A stretch of DNA of 16,092 bases from Planctomycetota bacterium (GCA_015661985.1 DQVB01000554.1:1-16092), one strand, 5' to 3'; positions 1-7,513 are shown, counted from the first letter of the stretch. Numbers and translations: made by a program. Notes: generated by a model from the sequence alone, not told the origin.

Positions 1-194
1 CGTTGTGGCACCTGGAGCCCCGGGCCGCGCGGCCGTATCCTACAATTGAGGGGTCCTGTTTGGCACTGTTCAGCTCGCTGGTTTACGTCCGCTGGTCGCT
101 TCTGGGTTGCTGCGAGGCACGAGGCGCGGGCGGTTTTCGGTATGGTTCAAAAAGGGGTAACGGTTTGGGAGGCAAGTAACCTGTTGCTCCCTTT
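1..194. other. Non-coding leader region, upstream of polysaccharide export operon
   Basis: No convincing coding region is seen in the first 369 bases; the open frames here lack recognisable protein character and overlap the real operon frame. A TACAAT hexamer at 41-46 resembles a -10 box, but no acceptable -35 lies 16-18 bases upstream, so I do not call a promoter. The rest of the leader (195-369) holds the REP pair and the hairpin listed separately. The operon promoter is probably somewhere in this region or further left. Confidence 0.5.
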
Positions 195-267
195 GTAGTA
201 CCGCCTTTAGGCGGAATGGGGGCGTCAGCAAACGGGGCACGATCATTCCCCCTCAAGGCGGGACTAC
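195..267. repeat. Inverted pair of GTAG-type REP elements (REPIN-like doublet)
   Basis: Two 24-base arms face each other: 195-218 (GTAGTACCGCCTTTAGGCGG then AATG) and, on the minus strand, 267-244 (GTAGTCCCGCCTTGAGGGGG then AATG). They match at 21 of 24 positions and are separated by 25 bases. Each begins with GTAG and continues into its own imperfect palindrome; in the left arm CCGCCT/AGGCGG pairs perfectly around TT. A 5' GTAG or GGAG tetranucleotide followed by an imperfect palindrome is the known signature of REP elements mobilised by RAYT (TnpA-REP, Y1-type) transposases, and inverted pairs form REPINs. No RAYT gene is in this window. The element lies about 100 bases before the operon's first gene and would be transcribed if the promoter lies upstream. 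Confidence 0.7.
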
Positions 268-300
268 GAACGAACCGCTTCCGGCGGCTGTCACCCGAAA

Positions 301-333
301 AAGGGCCAAAACGAACCGAGCCGGTTTTCCCTT
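301..333. other. Leader hairpin before the permease gene
   Basis: AAGGG (301-305) and AAAAC (308-312) pair with GTTTT (324-328) and CCCTT (329-333), with a two-base CC bulge and an 11-base loop. It ends 37 bases before the permease start. On the minus strand the hairpin is followed by a short T run (CCCTTTTT), so it could end transcription coming from the right; on the plus strand there is no T tract. A role in mRNA stability or attenuation is only a guess. Confidence 0.35.
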
Positions 334-369
334 GCGGGGCCGGGGCACGCCATTGGTCGAGTCGAGGTC

Positions 370-1299
370 GTGAGGTCAGGTTCCGAATCAACTGGCGGAG
401 GGTCCGAAGCTGCGGCCGGCAGCCGTCCTGCAGCTGCGCCTCGGACCGTGATCGAACCGGGCCGGGGGTGGCAGGCCCTGGAGCTCGGGGAACTTTGGCG
501 GTACCGCGAGCTGTTGTTCTTTTTCGTCTGGCGGGACATCAAGGTTCGGTACAAGCAGACCGAGTTGGGGGTGTTGTGGGCGGTGATCGAGCCGCTGATG
601 ACGACCGGGGTGTTTGCCGTGCTGTTCGGGCTGTTGCTGGGGCGAGGCAACGAGCCGGGCGTGCGGGGGGTTCCCTACGCGGTGTCGACTTTTTGCGCCA
701 TGTTGCCGTGGTACTTGTTCGCCGAATCGACGGTGCGGGCCAGCGACAGCCTGCTGGAAGGGCGCAACATGCTCACGAAGGTCTACTTCCCCCGGATCCT
801 GTTACCCTTGGCGGCCGTCCTCACGGGGCTGGTGGACTTTGCCATTGGGCTGGTGGCGCTGGTGGCGATGATGATCTGTTTCGGCGTGGTGCCGACTGGC
901 ACGGTGATGGCGTTGCCGGTGTTTATCTTGCTGGCCGTGGCGGCGTCGTTGGCCGTGGGGCTTTGGCTTTCGGCTTTAAGCGCGGTGTATCGCGATTTCC
1001 GCTACGTGCAGCCGTTTTTGATCCGGGTGGGGTTATTTGTCAGTCCGGTGTTGTTTGCCTCTTCACGGTTGGCCGAGCGGATGCAGGCGGCGGTACCTGG
1101 ATGGTCCGACGCACTGACCGCACTCTACGCGGTGAACCCGATGGTGGCCGTGATCGAGGGCTTCCGCTGGTCGCTGCTCGGGGTGGAGTGGCCCGGTTGG
1201 CTTCTGGTGGCTCCATCGCTGGGGATGACCGTTTCGTTGTTGGTTGGGGGATTGTACTTTTTCCGCCGCATGGAACAGACGATTGCGGATGTGATTTGA
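370..1299 (+). CDS. wzm: ABC-2 type polysaccharide export permease (Wzm-like)
   Basis: Inner-membrane permease of an ABC-2 exporter (309 aa) that would move an undecaprenyl-linked polysaccharide or other glycolipid from cytoplasm to periplasm together with the ATPase encoded next. The hallmark block WRDIKVRYKQTELGVLW (residues 54-70) precedes the first membrane span, as in Wzm/TagG/KpsM-type permeases, and about six hydrophobic spans follow (for example around residues 75-95, 148-170, 180-205 and 285-300). The first ~30 residues are polar and Ser/Gly/Ala-rich, so the GTG start at 370 may be somewhat too early. The gene is first in a tightly packed operon and is followed after 33 bases by the ATPase. 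The family is clear; the exported substrate cannot be read from the sequence. Confidence 0.92.
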   Translation: MRSGSESTGGGSEAAAGSRPAAAPRTVIEPGRGWQALELGELWRYRELLFFFVWRDIKVRYKQTELGVLWAVIEPLMTTGVFAVLFGLLLGRGNEPGVRGVPYAVSTFCAMLPWYLFAESTVRASDSLLEGRNMLTKVYFPRILLPLAAVLTGLVDFAIGLVALVAMMICFGVVPTGTVMALPVFILLAVAASLAVGLWLSALSAVYRDFRYVQPFLIRVGLFVSPVLFASSRLAERMQAAVPGWSDALTALYAVNPMVAVIEGFRWSLLGVEWPGWLLVAPSLGMTVSLLVGGLYFFRRMEQTIADVI

Positions 1300-1332
1300 G
1301 CGGGTTTCGTGGTTCGGGCACGACGGCGTGTG

Positions 1333-2613
1333 ATGGCCGGTGATGTGGTGATCCGAGTTGACCAGTTGGGCAAGCGCTACCGGCTTGGTGAGCGCGTCCC
1401 GTATCGCACGCTGCGCGAAAGTCTGCGCCGGGTGGTCGTGACGCCGGTCCGCCGATGGGTGCTTCGGTGTGGTGGAGACGCCGGGGGGCAGCATGGCGGG
1501 GAAATCTGGGCGTTGCGGGGCGTGTCGTTCGAAGTCCGTGCCGGGGAAGTCTTGGGCATCATCGGGCGAAACGGGGCCGGTAAGAGCACGCTCTTGAAGC
1601 TCCTGACGCGCATCACCCGGCCCACGGAGGGCCGAGCGGAGATCGTGGGGCGCGCGGGCAGTCTGTTGGAGGTGGGCACCGGGTTCCATCCGGAACTGAC
1701 GGGGCGGGAAAACGTCTTTCTCAACGGCGCCATTTTGGGAATGACGCGCGCGGAAATCCGCCGCAAGTTCGACGACATCGTGCAGTTTGCCGGGGTCGAA
1801 CCGTTTCTGGACACGCCGGTGAAGCGCTATTCCAGCGGCATGCAGGTTCGGTTGGCCTTTGCCGTAGCCGCCCATCTGGAGCCCGAGATCCTGCTGGTGG
1901 ACGAGGTGTTGGCCGTCGGAGACGCCGAATTCCAGAAGCGCTGCTTGGGGAAGATGAGCGACGTGGCCCGGAGCGGCCGGACGATCCTGTTCGTCAGCCA
2001 CAACATGCCCGCCATCTCCCGGTTGTGCCAGAAGGTTCTGGTTCTGTCCGACGGGCGGGCGGTTTACTGGGGCGCGCCGGACGAGGCGATCGCCTTCTAC
2101 CTGGCTTCCGGCGCCCCGGAGGCCAGTGGTCGAGCGGACCTGACCCAAGCGGTGCGGTGGCCCGGTGCGCCTGAACGCATGCTCACATGGGTTTCCACCC
2201 ATCGCGGGGACGGCCGGCAGGCTTCGGAATTCACCACGGGCGAGACGATGCTGGTGCGGATCGGTTACCAGTTGGCCGAGCCGCTGCGGGCTTACTGCCA
2301 GGTGAACGTGACGGACGTGGCGGGCGATCGGCTGATGACACTGCGCAGCACGCATGCAACCGACGCGTTGGAACTGGCCGCCGGCAGCGGTTGGATCCAA
2401 TGCCGCGTGGATGACCTGCGCTTGTGTTCGGGCCAGTACCTACTGACTGTGGAAATCGGCAGCTTGCGGGGCACACCCCAATGGCTCGATTGCGTGCCCG
2501 ACGCCTTGCGGATCCACGTGCACCTGGGCGGCTACCTGGGCGGTGCGGAGATGGCCCCCGGCCAAGGACGGTTTGCTCAGCGTTCGGTGTGGAGTTGTGC
2601 CCAAGGGGACTGA
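1333..2613 (+). CDS. wzt: ABC transporter ATPase with Wzt-like carbohydrate-binding C-terminus
   Basis: Cytoplasmic ATPase partner of the preceding permease (426 aa from the ATG at 1333; an in-frame GTG at 1309 would add 8 residues). Residues ~1-260 form the nucleotide-binding domain: Walker A GRNGAGKS (78-85), signature YSSGMQ (166-171), Walker B ILLVDE (186-191) and the switch His in FVSHNM (H223). The segment ELTGRENVFLNG is typical of O-antigen and teichoic-acid ATPases. Residues ~282-417 form a beta-rich extension like Wzt_C, which in characterised O-antigen exporters binds the non-reducing-end modification of the glycan. Such ends are often methylated in Wzt_C systems, so the two methyltransferase genes downstream may make the export tag; that link is inference. 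Confidence 0.92.
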   Translation: MAGDVVIRVDQLGKRYRLGERVPYRTLRESLRRVVVTPVRRWVLRCGGDAGGQHGGEIWALRGVSFEVRAGEVLGIIGRNGAGKSTLLKLLTRITRPTEGRAEIVGRAGSLLEVGTGFHPELTGRENVFLNGAILGMTRAEIRRKFDDIVQFAGVEPFLDTPVKRYSSGMQVRLAFAVAAHLEPEILLVDEVLAVGDAEFQKRCLGKMSDVARSGRTILFVSHNMPAISRLCQKVLVLSDGRAVYWGAPDEAIAFYLASGAPEASGRADLTQAVRWPGAPERMLTWVSTHRGDGRQASEFTTGETMLVRIGYQLAEPLRAYCQVNVTDVAGDRLMTLRSTHATDALELAAGSGWIQCRVDDLRLCSGQYLLTVEIGSLRGTPQWLDCVPDALRIHVHLGGYLGGAEMAPGQGRFAQRSVWSCAQGD

Positions 2614-2614
2614 A

Positions 2615-3661
2615 GTGCACGTGGCGGTGGAAGTTGAGAGCGAGGTATCGGCTGCCGAATGGGACGAGGCGATTGGTCGCTCGGATGACACGTGGTTGTT
2701 TCACACCGCCGGGTGGATCGAGCTGACCGCCCGCGTATGGCCGCTAAGGAATTGGTTTTTCGTGGTTCGCCGGGGCGGGCGGATCGTGGGGGGGCTTGCC
2801 GTGCAGCTGGCTCCGGGCGGGCGTCGGCCGTGGGTCCGGCCTCAGGCCTACTCGATTTGGATGGGCACCGGCGGGCCCTTTGCCGTGCGCGACCTGGACG
2901 CCAAAGCGCGCCATCGCGTGCTGGACGCTTTGACCGAAGCGGTGCGGCAGTGGGCCGCTCAGGAGGGTCTAGCGGCCGTTCATTGCGCTCTGCCGCCGCT
3001 TGCGCCGAACAATCTGCAGAATGCCCGAGGCATCAACCCGCTGGTTCCCTTCGGCTGGCAGGACACGTCGACCCATACGCGGATCCGGTCGCTGAGCCAG
3101 GGCTGCGATCTTTTCGATGGCCTCGATCCCGACGCTCGGCGCCTGTGCCGGCGGGCCGTGGAGGCCGGTTACCGGGTTGCTCGAGAAGATTGGAGCGAAG
3201 CGTTGGACCGCTATTACGAACTTCATCAGGAGACATATCGCCGCACCGGCGCAACACCCCATCCACGCGAGTACTTCGAGGGGATCGCGCGCACGATGGG
3301 CCCTCGGGGGCATGCGGTGCTGTGGGGTTGCCGGAACAGTTCGGGCCAGCTGGTGGCTTTCCACAACTGCGGGCGCTACGGCCAAGGCGCGGTCTACTGG
3401 ACCGGCTGCTCACAAACGGCTGACGCCAAGGCGGGGGTGAACTATCTCCTGATGGCCCATGCCATCCGCGCGGCGGCCGAAGAGGGTTTCCGCTATTACG
3501 ATCTGGGCGAAGCCTTTCCGGGCACATCGGACGCGAAGCTCCGGGGGCTGGATCGGTTCAAAGGGAAGTTCGGCGGCCAGATGTACCGCTTTTTCCGGGG
3601 GCGGATCGACCTGCCCCGCCGCCGGCCGTGGCCCCTTGGCGCAGGACGAAAGGGCCGATAA
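2615..3661 (+). CDS. FemAB / GNAT-fold transferase (Acetyltransf_6-like)
   Basis: Predicted cytoplasmic aminoacyl- or acyltransferase (348 aa). The C-terminal half carries the family hallmarks: GQLVAFHNCGRYG (244-256), YYDLGEAFPGT (294-304) and the LDRFKGKFGG block (312-321), which in FemAB and BioF2-like proteins forms the second GNAT lobe. Family members transfer amino acids from aminoacyl-tRNA to peptidoglycan precursors, or acyl groups to amines; in glycan operons they probably decorate an amino sugar. I choose the GTG at 2615 because AAGGGG (2603-2608) lies 6 bases before it and it begins 1 base after the ATPase stop; an upstream ATG at 2543 would overlap that gene by 71 bases. Its stop shares a base with the next start (TAATG). 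Substrate unknown. Confidence 0.82.
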   Translation: MHVAVEVESEVSAAEWDEAIGRSDDTWLFHTAGWIELTARVWPLRNWFFVVRRGGRIVGGLAVQLAPGGRRPWVRPQAYSIWMGTGGPFAVRDLDAKARHRVLDALTEAVRQWAAQEGLAAVHCALPPLAPNNLQNARGINPLVPFGWQDTSTHTRIRSLSQGCDLFDGLDPDARRLCRRAVEAGYRVAREDWSEALDRYYELHQETYRRTGATPHPREYFEGIARTMGPRGHAVLWGCRNSSGQLVAFHNCGRYGQGAVYWTGCSQTADAKAGVNYLLMAHAIRAAAEEGFRYYDLGEAFPGTSDAKLRGLDRFKGKFGGQMYRFFRGRIDLPRRRPWPLGAGRKGR

Positions 3662-4494
3662 TGCCGCTTGAGAACGGCCGACACGCCCGGGCGAGACCAA
3701 GGGAGGCGGAATCGCGCGCCGTGGCCGCCGCTGACCGCGCCCAGCAGGAGCGGTGGCGAGCCTTCTACCGGCCGTCGAACTACGAACTTCCGCGGCCTGA
3801 TCAGGATCCGTACTTCGCCCGGCTGGCAGCGGCCAGGCTGGATCAGGTGCGCCGTCATTATCGCGGCGGACGCGCCCTGGACCTGGGATGCGGCGCCGGC
3901 CACTACGCCCTGGCCCTGGCCGCTCACGTCGAACAGATCATCGGCATCGATTTCAGCCCGGAGATGGTTCGGGCCGCAAGTTGCGAAGCACGGCGTCGCA
4001 GCCACCGTCATCTGCAATTCTGCGTGGCCAACGCCCGCCGCATCCCACTGCCCGACGCCACGGTGTCGCTGGTCTATTCCTTCGCACTCTTGTATACCGT
4101 GCCGGCCGTAGAAGACGTGGTCGAAGAAGTATCGCGGGTGTTGGTGCCCGGCGGCGTGGCCGTGTTGGAGTTCGGTGCGCTGTATTCGCTCAACACCATC
4201 GTCTCGCGCGCCATGGAGGAGCTGGCCCGCCCCTTTCATCTTCCTGTCCGAGAGATGCAAGCCATCCTGACCCGATGTGGGCTGGTGATGGAAGAGGACC
4301 GCTCGTTCCAGATCCTGCCCTTTTGGGGCGTACGGCCGCTATGGATGCTGCCCTTGCTGCTGCCCTGCTGGAAACGGCTGGCCGCCTTGCCTGTGGCGGG
4401 CCGCATGCTCGACGAGCGCATCAGCAGCCTCCCCGGGCTGCGGCGATTCGCGTTCCGGCACATGATCACTTGTAGAAGGAGGACAGGGGAATGA
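3661..4494 (+). CDS. Class I SAM-dependent methyltransferase (type 11)
   Basis: A 277-residue protein with a Rossmann methyltransferase core. Motif I LDLGCGAG (73-80) binds the methionine part of SAM, the acidic end of strand 2 is in GIDFSPEM (95-102), and the post-I and motif III equivalents are ANARRIPLPDATVSLVYS (123-140) and LVPGGVAVLEFG (161-172). The charged N-terminal 40 residues are probably flexible. The ATG at 3661 overlaps the previous stop by one base and has AAAGGG at 3649-3654, 6 bases upstream; an earlier in-frame start at 3628 lies inside the previous gene and is less likely. Within a glycan export operon it probably methylates a sugar hydroxyl or a lipid carrier intermediate, but no acceptor-specific motif is visible. 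Confidence 0.88.
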   Translation: MPLENGRHARARPREAESRAVAAADRAQQERWRAFYRPSNYELPRPDQDPYFARLAAARLDQVRRHYRGGRALDLGCGAGHYALALAAHVEQIIGIDFSPEMVRAASCEARRRSHRHLQFCVANARRIPLPDATVSLVYSFALLYTVPAVEDVVEEVSRVLVPGGVAVLEFGALYSLNTIVSRAMEELARPFHLPVREMQAILTRCGLVMEEDRSFQILPFWGVRPLWMLPLLLPCWKRLAALPVAGRMLDERISSLPGLRRFAFRHMITCRRRTGE

Positions 4495-5249
4495 GCGGGC
4501 GTGTCGAACCCGGCGCAGTGCCGGAGCGAGTACGGGGGGAGATCCTGCAGCGGAATCCGTGGTACGTGGGCAGCCAATTCGAGTGGGCCGAGCGGCCGGA
4601 GGTGCGGAGGATCTACGAGAAGCGATACGAGTTCATCGCAGTGTGCATCGAGCGTGCGCGAGCTCGACGCGGGGCGCAGCTACGGGTGTTGGATGCCGGC
4701 TGCGGTGACGGCTATTGGCTCTGGCGACTTGAGCGGCTGCCCGGTCTGGAGCTCGTGGGTGTGGACTACAACCCGGTGCGCGTCCAACGCGCGCGCAGCG
4801 TGACCTGCCGCGCGCGGGTCGTGCAGAGTGATCTGGCGTGGCTGGAGCGCTGCGGTCCGTTCGACGTGATCCTGCTCAATCAGGTGATCGAACACGTCCC
4901 GGACGACGAGCAGTTGCTTGTGGCGGCACATCGCGCGCTCGATCCCTGTGGCACTTTGATCCTGGGGACGCCCAACGAAGGGGCATGGCTCCAGCAGCTC
5001 TGGCTGCGGGTCACCGGCCAACGGGCGGCGACCGACCATGTGCATTTCTACACGGAAGCGGAGATCCGCGGAAAGATCCACCGGGCCGGATTTCGGGTGG
5101 AGGCCGTGATGCGCGAGGTCTTCTTTCCCGGCAGCTACCGTATTTACTATTGGCTTACGGCGCGCCATTGGGGCTTTCGCCTGCTGGAACGACTTGCCTT
5201 GGCGTTTCCCGGCCAATGCAGCGATTATTACTTTGAATGTGTGGCGTGA
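4491..5249 (+). CDS. Class I SAM-dependent methyltransferase (Methyltransf_23-like)
   Basis: A 252-residue methyltransferase of the UbiG-like subgroup. Motif I is LDAGCGDG (67-74), motif II GVDYNP (90-95), and the post-II stretch LLNQVIEHVPDDE (128-140) is typical of Methyltransf_23/12 proteins. The tail is rich in aromatic residues (SYRIYYWLTARHWGF, 215-229), perhaps for membrane or acceptor contact. The start overlaps the stop of the preceding methyltransferase in an ATGA junction (4491-4494), and a strong Shine-Dalgarno AAGGAGG (4476-4482) sits 8 bases before the ATG. Two different methyltransferases in tandem fit capping or multi-site O-methylation of the exported glycan; this role is inferred from position only. 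Confidence 0.87.
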   Translation: MSGRVEPGAVPERVRGEILQRNPWYVGSQFEWAERPEVRRIYEKRYEFIAVCIERARARRGAQLRVLDAGCGDGYWLWRLERLPGLELVGVDYNPVRVQRARSVTCRARVVQSDLAWLERCGPFDVILLNQVIEHVPDDEQLLVAAHRALDPCGTLILGTPNEGAWLQQLWLRVTGQRAATDHVHFYTEAEIRGKIHRAGFRVEAVMREVFFPGSYRIYYWLTARHWGFRLLERLALAFPGQCSDYYFECVA

Positions 5250-5251
5250 GT

Positions 5252-5737
5252 ATGCAGGACCGCGGAGGCGTGCGAGGATTCACCACGGCGTGCAAGGACT
5301 GGATCAAGTCCTGGTGGCTATGGTATCAAACCAGGTCCGAGATCCCTGCGCTGCGGCAATACGCCTTGGAGCATTTTGCCGGGGCCGAGCCGGTCGGCGG
5401 CACACCGGACGCCGGTGGCAAGCTCGTGCTGGGCGTGGTGGGGGGTTACCCCTTCCTGGGCTACGTGCGGCTCGGCTATGATTGGGTCGCCGCGTACTAC
5501 AACCCGCTGCGGCTGTTTGCCGAGGTCCACTACTTCCAGATCCTCCGCACGCGAACCCTTCGGTTCGACCTGGGGTATCCGTTCTTCGTTCACTATTTCG
5601 GGTCCGCTGAGGATATTGTCCGAATCGGGCGCAAGCACGGCCTCAGTCTGGTCCGGGCCTACGACCCGGTCAACGGCGTTTGTGCCACCGAGGCCGCCAG
5701 GGAGTTGAATGTGCCGGTGGTCGTGAGCGTACATTGA
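5252..5737 (+). CDS. N-terminal half of a GT4-type glycosyltransferase, ended by in-frame TGA
   Basis: 161 residues that look like the acceptor-side Rossmann lobe of a GT-B glycosyltransferase. It starts 2 bases after the previous stop (an ATG at 5237 would overlap). Recognisable parts are GVVGGYPFLGYVRLGYDW (61-78) at the first strand, and ELNVPVVVSVH at the very end (151-161), the strand that in intact GT4 enzymes runs straight on through the lobe. Here TGA (5735-5737) stops it. The next reading frame (5741) is in the same phase only one codon later, and the two pieces together (~425 residues) equal a normal GT4 enzyme. This is either a disrupted gene, a sequencing error, or a two-subunit enzyme. 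Confidence 0.75.
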   Translation: MQDRGGVRGFTTACKDWIKSWWLWYQTRSEIPALRQYALEHFAGAEPVGGTPDAGGKLVLGVVGGYPFLGYVRLGYDWVAAYYNPLRLFAEVHYFQILRTRTLRFDLGYPFFVHYFGSAEDIVRIGRKHGLSLVRAYDPVNGVCATEAARELNVPVVVSVH

Positions 5738-5740
5738 CCG

Positions 5741-6529
5741 ATGATGACGCATGAGAAGTTGCTGGAAACCTTGATCGAGGTGGACCGCATCGATGCCCGT
5801 CTGGGTGAGGCGGACCATGTGATCGCCATGTCGCAGGTCTTGAAGGAAGCCTGCGTGCGTGTGGGGGTTCGTCCGGAAAGCATTGCGGTCTTGGGGAACC
5901 GTGTGTCGACGAGCCGTTTTCGGGCGGTCCCGCAGGCGAACTATGACCCGCGCATCATCCGCGCTCTTTTTGTCGGCCGGCTGCAGAGGCAGAAGAACGT
6001 ACACGGCGTGGCCGGCGCCCTGGCCAGCTTGAAGGCGGAGGGGTGGCGCGTGGATTTCCACATTTGCGGCGGCCTGGGGATGAACCGGTACCTTGAGGAG
6101 GCCCTGTCCGTGCTCGATCCGGCCGACTGGCGCTATTGGGGCCCCGTGTGTAACCGCGAGTTGCCGGCCCGGTACCAGTCCGTCGACATGTACGCGGGGC
6201 CTTCGTTCTTCGAGGGGTTTCAGATCCCGCTGATCGAAGCGTTGGCCTGCGGCAAGCCGTGTGTGGCAAGCAATCAGCCGCCGGCCACGGAGATCATTGG
6301 ACCTGGAACGGGCGAGCTGGTCGATCCAGAGGATCCGGAGGACATTGCGCGGGGCATCCGGCGTTTGAAGGAACGATTGAACGATCCACAGACGCGCGAG
6401 GCCGTGGCAGAAGCGTGTCGGCGCCAGGCCGTTGAGCGTTGGAGTTATCGGACGGTTTCCGCACGCGAGGTGGACGTCTACCTCGAGGTGCTGGCCGCAT
6501 TCCGGGCAAAGGAAGCAAGAAAACCCTGA
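5741..6529 (+). CDS. C-terminal half of GT4-type glycosyltransferase (Glycos_transf_1 domain)
   Basis: 262 residues holding the sugar-nucleotide-binding lobe of a GT4 retaining glycosyltransferase. ADHVIAMSQVLKEACVRVGV (24-43) is the linker helix that normally joins the two lobes. RALFVGRLQRQKNVHG (74-89) contains the Arg/Lys pair that contacts the donor phosphates. The EX7E motif is complete in EGFQIPLIE (158-166), with AGPSFF before it and ALACGKPCVASN after it. Tandem ATGs at 5741 and 5744 could start translation, but no good Shine-Dalgarno precedes them, so expression would depend on coupling, readthrough or an uncorrected error. It is co-transcribed with the N-terminal half and belongs to the glycan operon; the sugar donor is unknown. 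Confidence 0.8.
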   Translation: MMTHEKLLETLIEVDRIDARLGEADHVIAMSQVLKEACVRVGVRPESIAVLGNRVSTSRFRAVPQANYDPRIIRALFVGRLQRQKNVHGVAGALASLKAEGWRVDFHICGGLGMNRYLEEALSVLDPADWRYWGPVCNRELPARYQSVDMYAGPSFFEGFQIPLIEALACGKPCVASNQPPATEIIGPGTGELVDPEDPEDIARGIRRLKERLNDPQTREAVAEACRRQAVERWSYRTVSAREVDVYLEVLAAFRAKEARKP

Positions 6530-6533
6530 CGTC

Positions 6534-6563
6534 CAGGCGGAGTTCAGACAGGCGGAGCTGGGA
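6534..6563 (+). repeat. Imperfect 15-base tandem repeat in intergenic spacer
   Basis: CAGGCGGAGTTCAGA (6534-6548) is followed at once by CAGGCGGAGCTGGGA (6549-6563); 12 of 15 bases agree. It fills most of the 48-base gap between the glycosyltransferase and the toroid gene. The second copy runs into the AGAGGA that probably serves as ribosome binding site for the next gene. Likely a simple local duplication. Confidence 0.4.
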
Positions 6564-6577
6564 CAGAGGAAACGACT

Positions 6578-7513
6578 GTGATTTGGTGGAAGCGACGCTC
6601 GAGGTGCCTCGGTACCCAAGCTGCACTGGAATGGGTTTTGAACAACGAACTGCCATCGGGTGGCATCCGCGTCCATTCGCGGCACAAGCGGGCCTACCCC
6701 GAAGTGACCGGGTACCTGATCCCCACGCTGCTTGATTACGGACAAGGGGATCTGGCCGCTCGGTTGGCCCGCTGGCTGATTGACATCCAGCGGCCGGAGG
6801 GCGCGTTCACGGATCCGGACCACGGCGTGCCGCACATTTTCGATACCGGCCAAGCGCTCCGGGGGCTTCTGGCCGCAAGTGAACTTGTGCCCGGGGCAAT
6901 CCCGGCGGCCGAGCGGGCCGCGGGGTACCTGGTGAACGAAATGGTCGACGAAGGGAGGGGCGGCTTTCGCCTGCAGCCGGAGTACGAAACTCAAGGCATT
7001 CCACAGACGATCCATCTCTATGTGCTCCCGCCGCTCGCGGCTGCGGCCGAGCGGTTCAAGCAGCCCGACTGGGCAGCCGCTGCCCAGCGCTGCGCCCAAC
7101 ACTACCTTGCTCATCCTCAGCTCTGCTGCGCCGAACAGCTGACCCATTTTCTCGCCTACCAGCTTGAAGCCCTGTTGGACCTCGGACGATCCGGGCCAGC
7201 GATTCCCGTATTGGAAGGACTGGAAACCCGCCAGCGGCCCGACGGGGCGGTGCCGGCCACCAGCCGGGCCGCCTGGGTCTGTGTCCCGGGCGTGGCTCAG
7301 CTGGCCGTGTGTTGGTACAAGGCCGGCCGGCCCGAGCCGGCCGACCGGGCGCTGCGGTGGCTCGAGCAACACCAGCGCCGTTCAGGCGGTTTCCGCGGCA
7401 GCACGGGCCGCGGCGCCGACTATTTCCCCAGGACGGAAGTTCCCTGGGCGGCCAAGTACTACCTGGACGCGGCCCGGCTCCGCGCGGCCAACGGCTGGCC
7501 GGCAGCCCCGTAG
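6578..7513 (+). CDS. Alpha/alpha-toroid protein (prenyltransferase/squalene-cyclase-like fold)
   Basis: A 311-residue, mostly helical protein whose repeats resemble the QW-type motifs of terpene cyclases and protein prenyltransferases: DIQRPEGAFTD (69-79), ETRQRPDGAVPA (216-227) and EQHQRRSGGFRGS (263-275). I see no DXDD or DDXXD metal or protonation motif, so catalysis as a terpene cyclase is unlikely; a six-hairpin toroid with glycan-binding or lyase-type function is an alternative. No signal peptide is visible. The GTG start at 6578 is supported by AGAGGA about 8 bases upstream. It is the last gene of the glycan operon, which suggests work on the exported polymer or its lipid carrier, but I cannot name a reaction. 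Confidence 0.7.
   Translation: MIWWKRRSRCLGTQAALEWVLNNELPSGGIRVHSRHKRAYPEVTGYLIPTLLDYGQGDLAARLARWLIDIQRPEGAFTDPDHGVPHIFDTGQALRGLLAASELVPGAIPAAERAAGYLVNEMVDEGRGGFRLQPEYETQGIPQTIHLYVLPPLAAAAERFKQPDWAAAAQRCAQHYLAHPQLCCAEQLTHFLAYQLEALLDLGRSGPAIPVLEGLETRQRPDGAVPATSRAAWVCVPGVAQLAVCWYKAGRPEPADRALRWLEQHQRRSGGFRGSTGRGADYFPRTEVPWAAKYYLDAARLRAANGWPAAP

Noticed and set aside
200..214. Possible ops/JUMPstart-like element (GGCGGTAC on the minus strand)
   Set aside because: One base off the core and on the wrong strand for the operon; better explained as part of the REP palindrome.
216..1343. Long rightward frame of 375 codons overlapping the permease
   Set aside because: It is Gly/Arg/Ala-rich with no family character and lies almost wholly over the convincing Wzm frame.
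1063..2400. Leftward frame of 445 codons opposite the ATPase
   Set aside because: It is antisense to a gene with all ABC ATPase motifs; long antisense frames are expected at this GC content.
5735..5737. Selenocysteine codon in the glycosyltransferase
   Set aside because: No convincing SECIS-type stem-loop directly after the TGA, and glycosyltransferases are not known selenoproteins.
5318..7372. Leftward frame of 684 codons opposite the glycosyltransferase and toroid genes
   Set aside because: No recognisable motifs, unusual composition, and antisense to two genes with clear family features.
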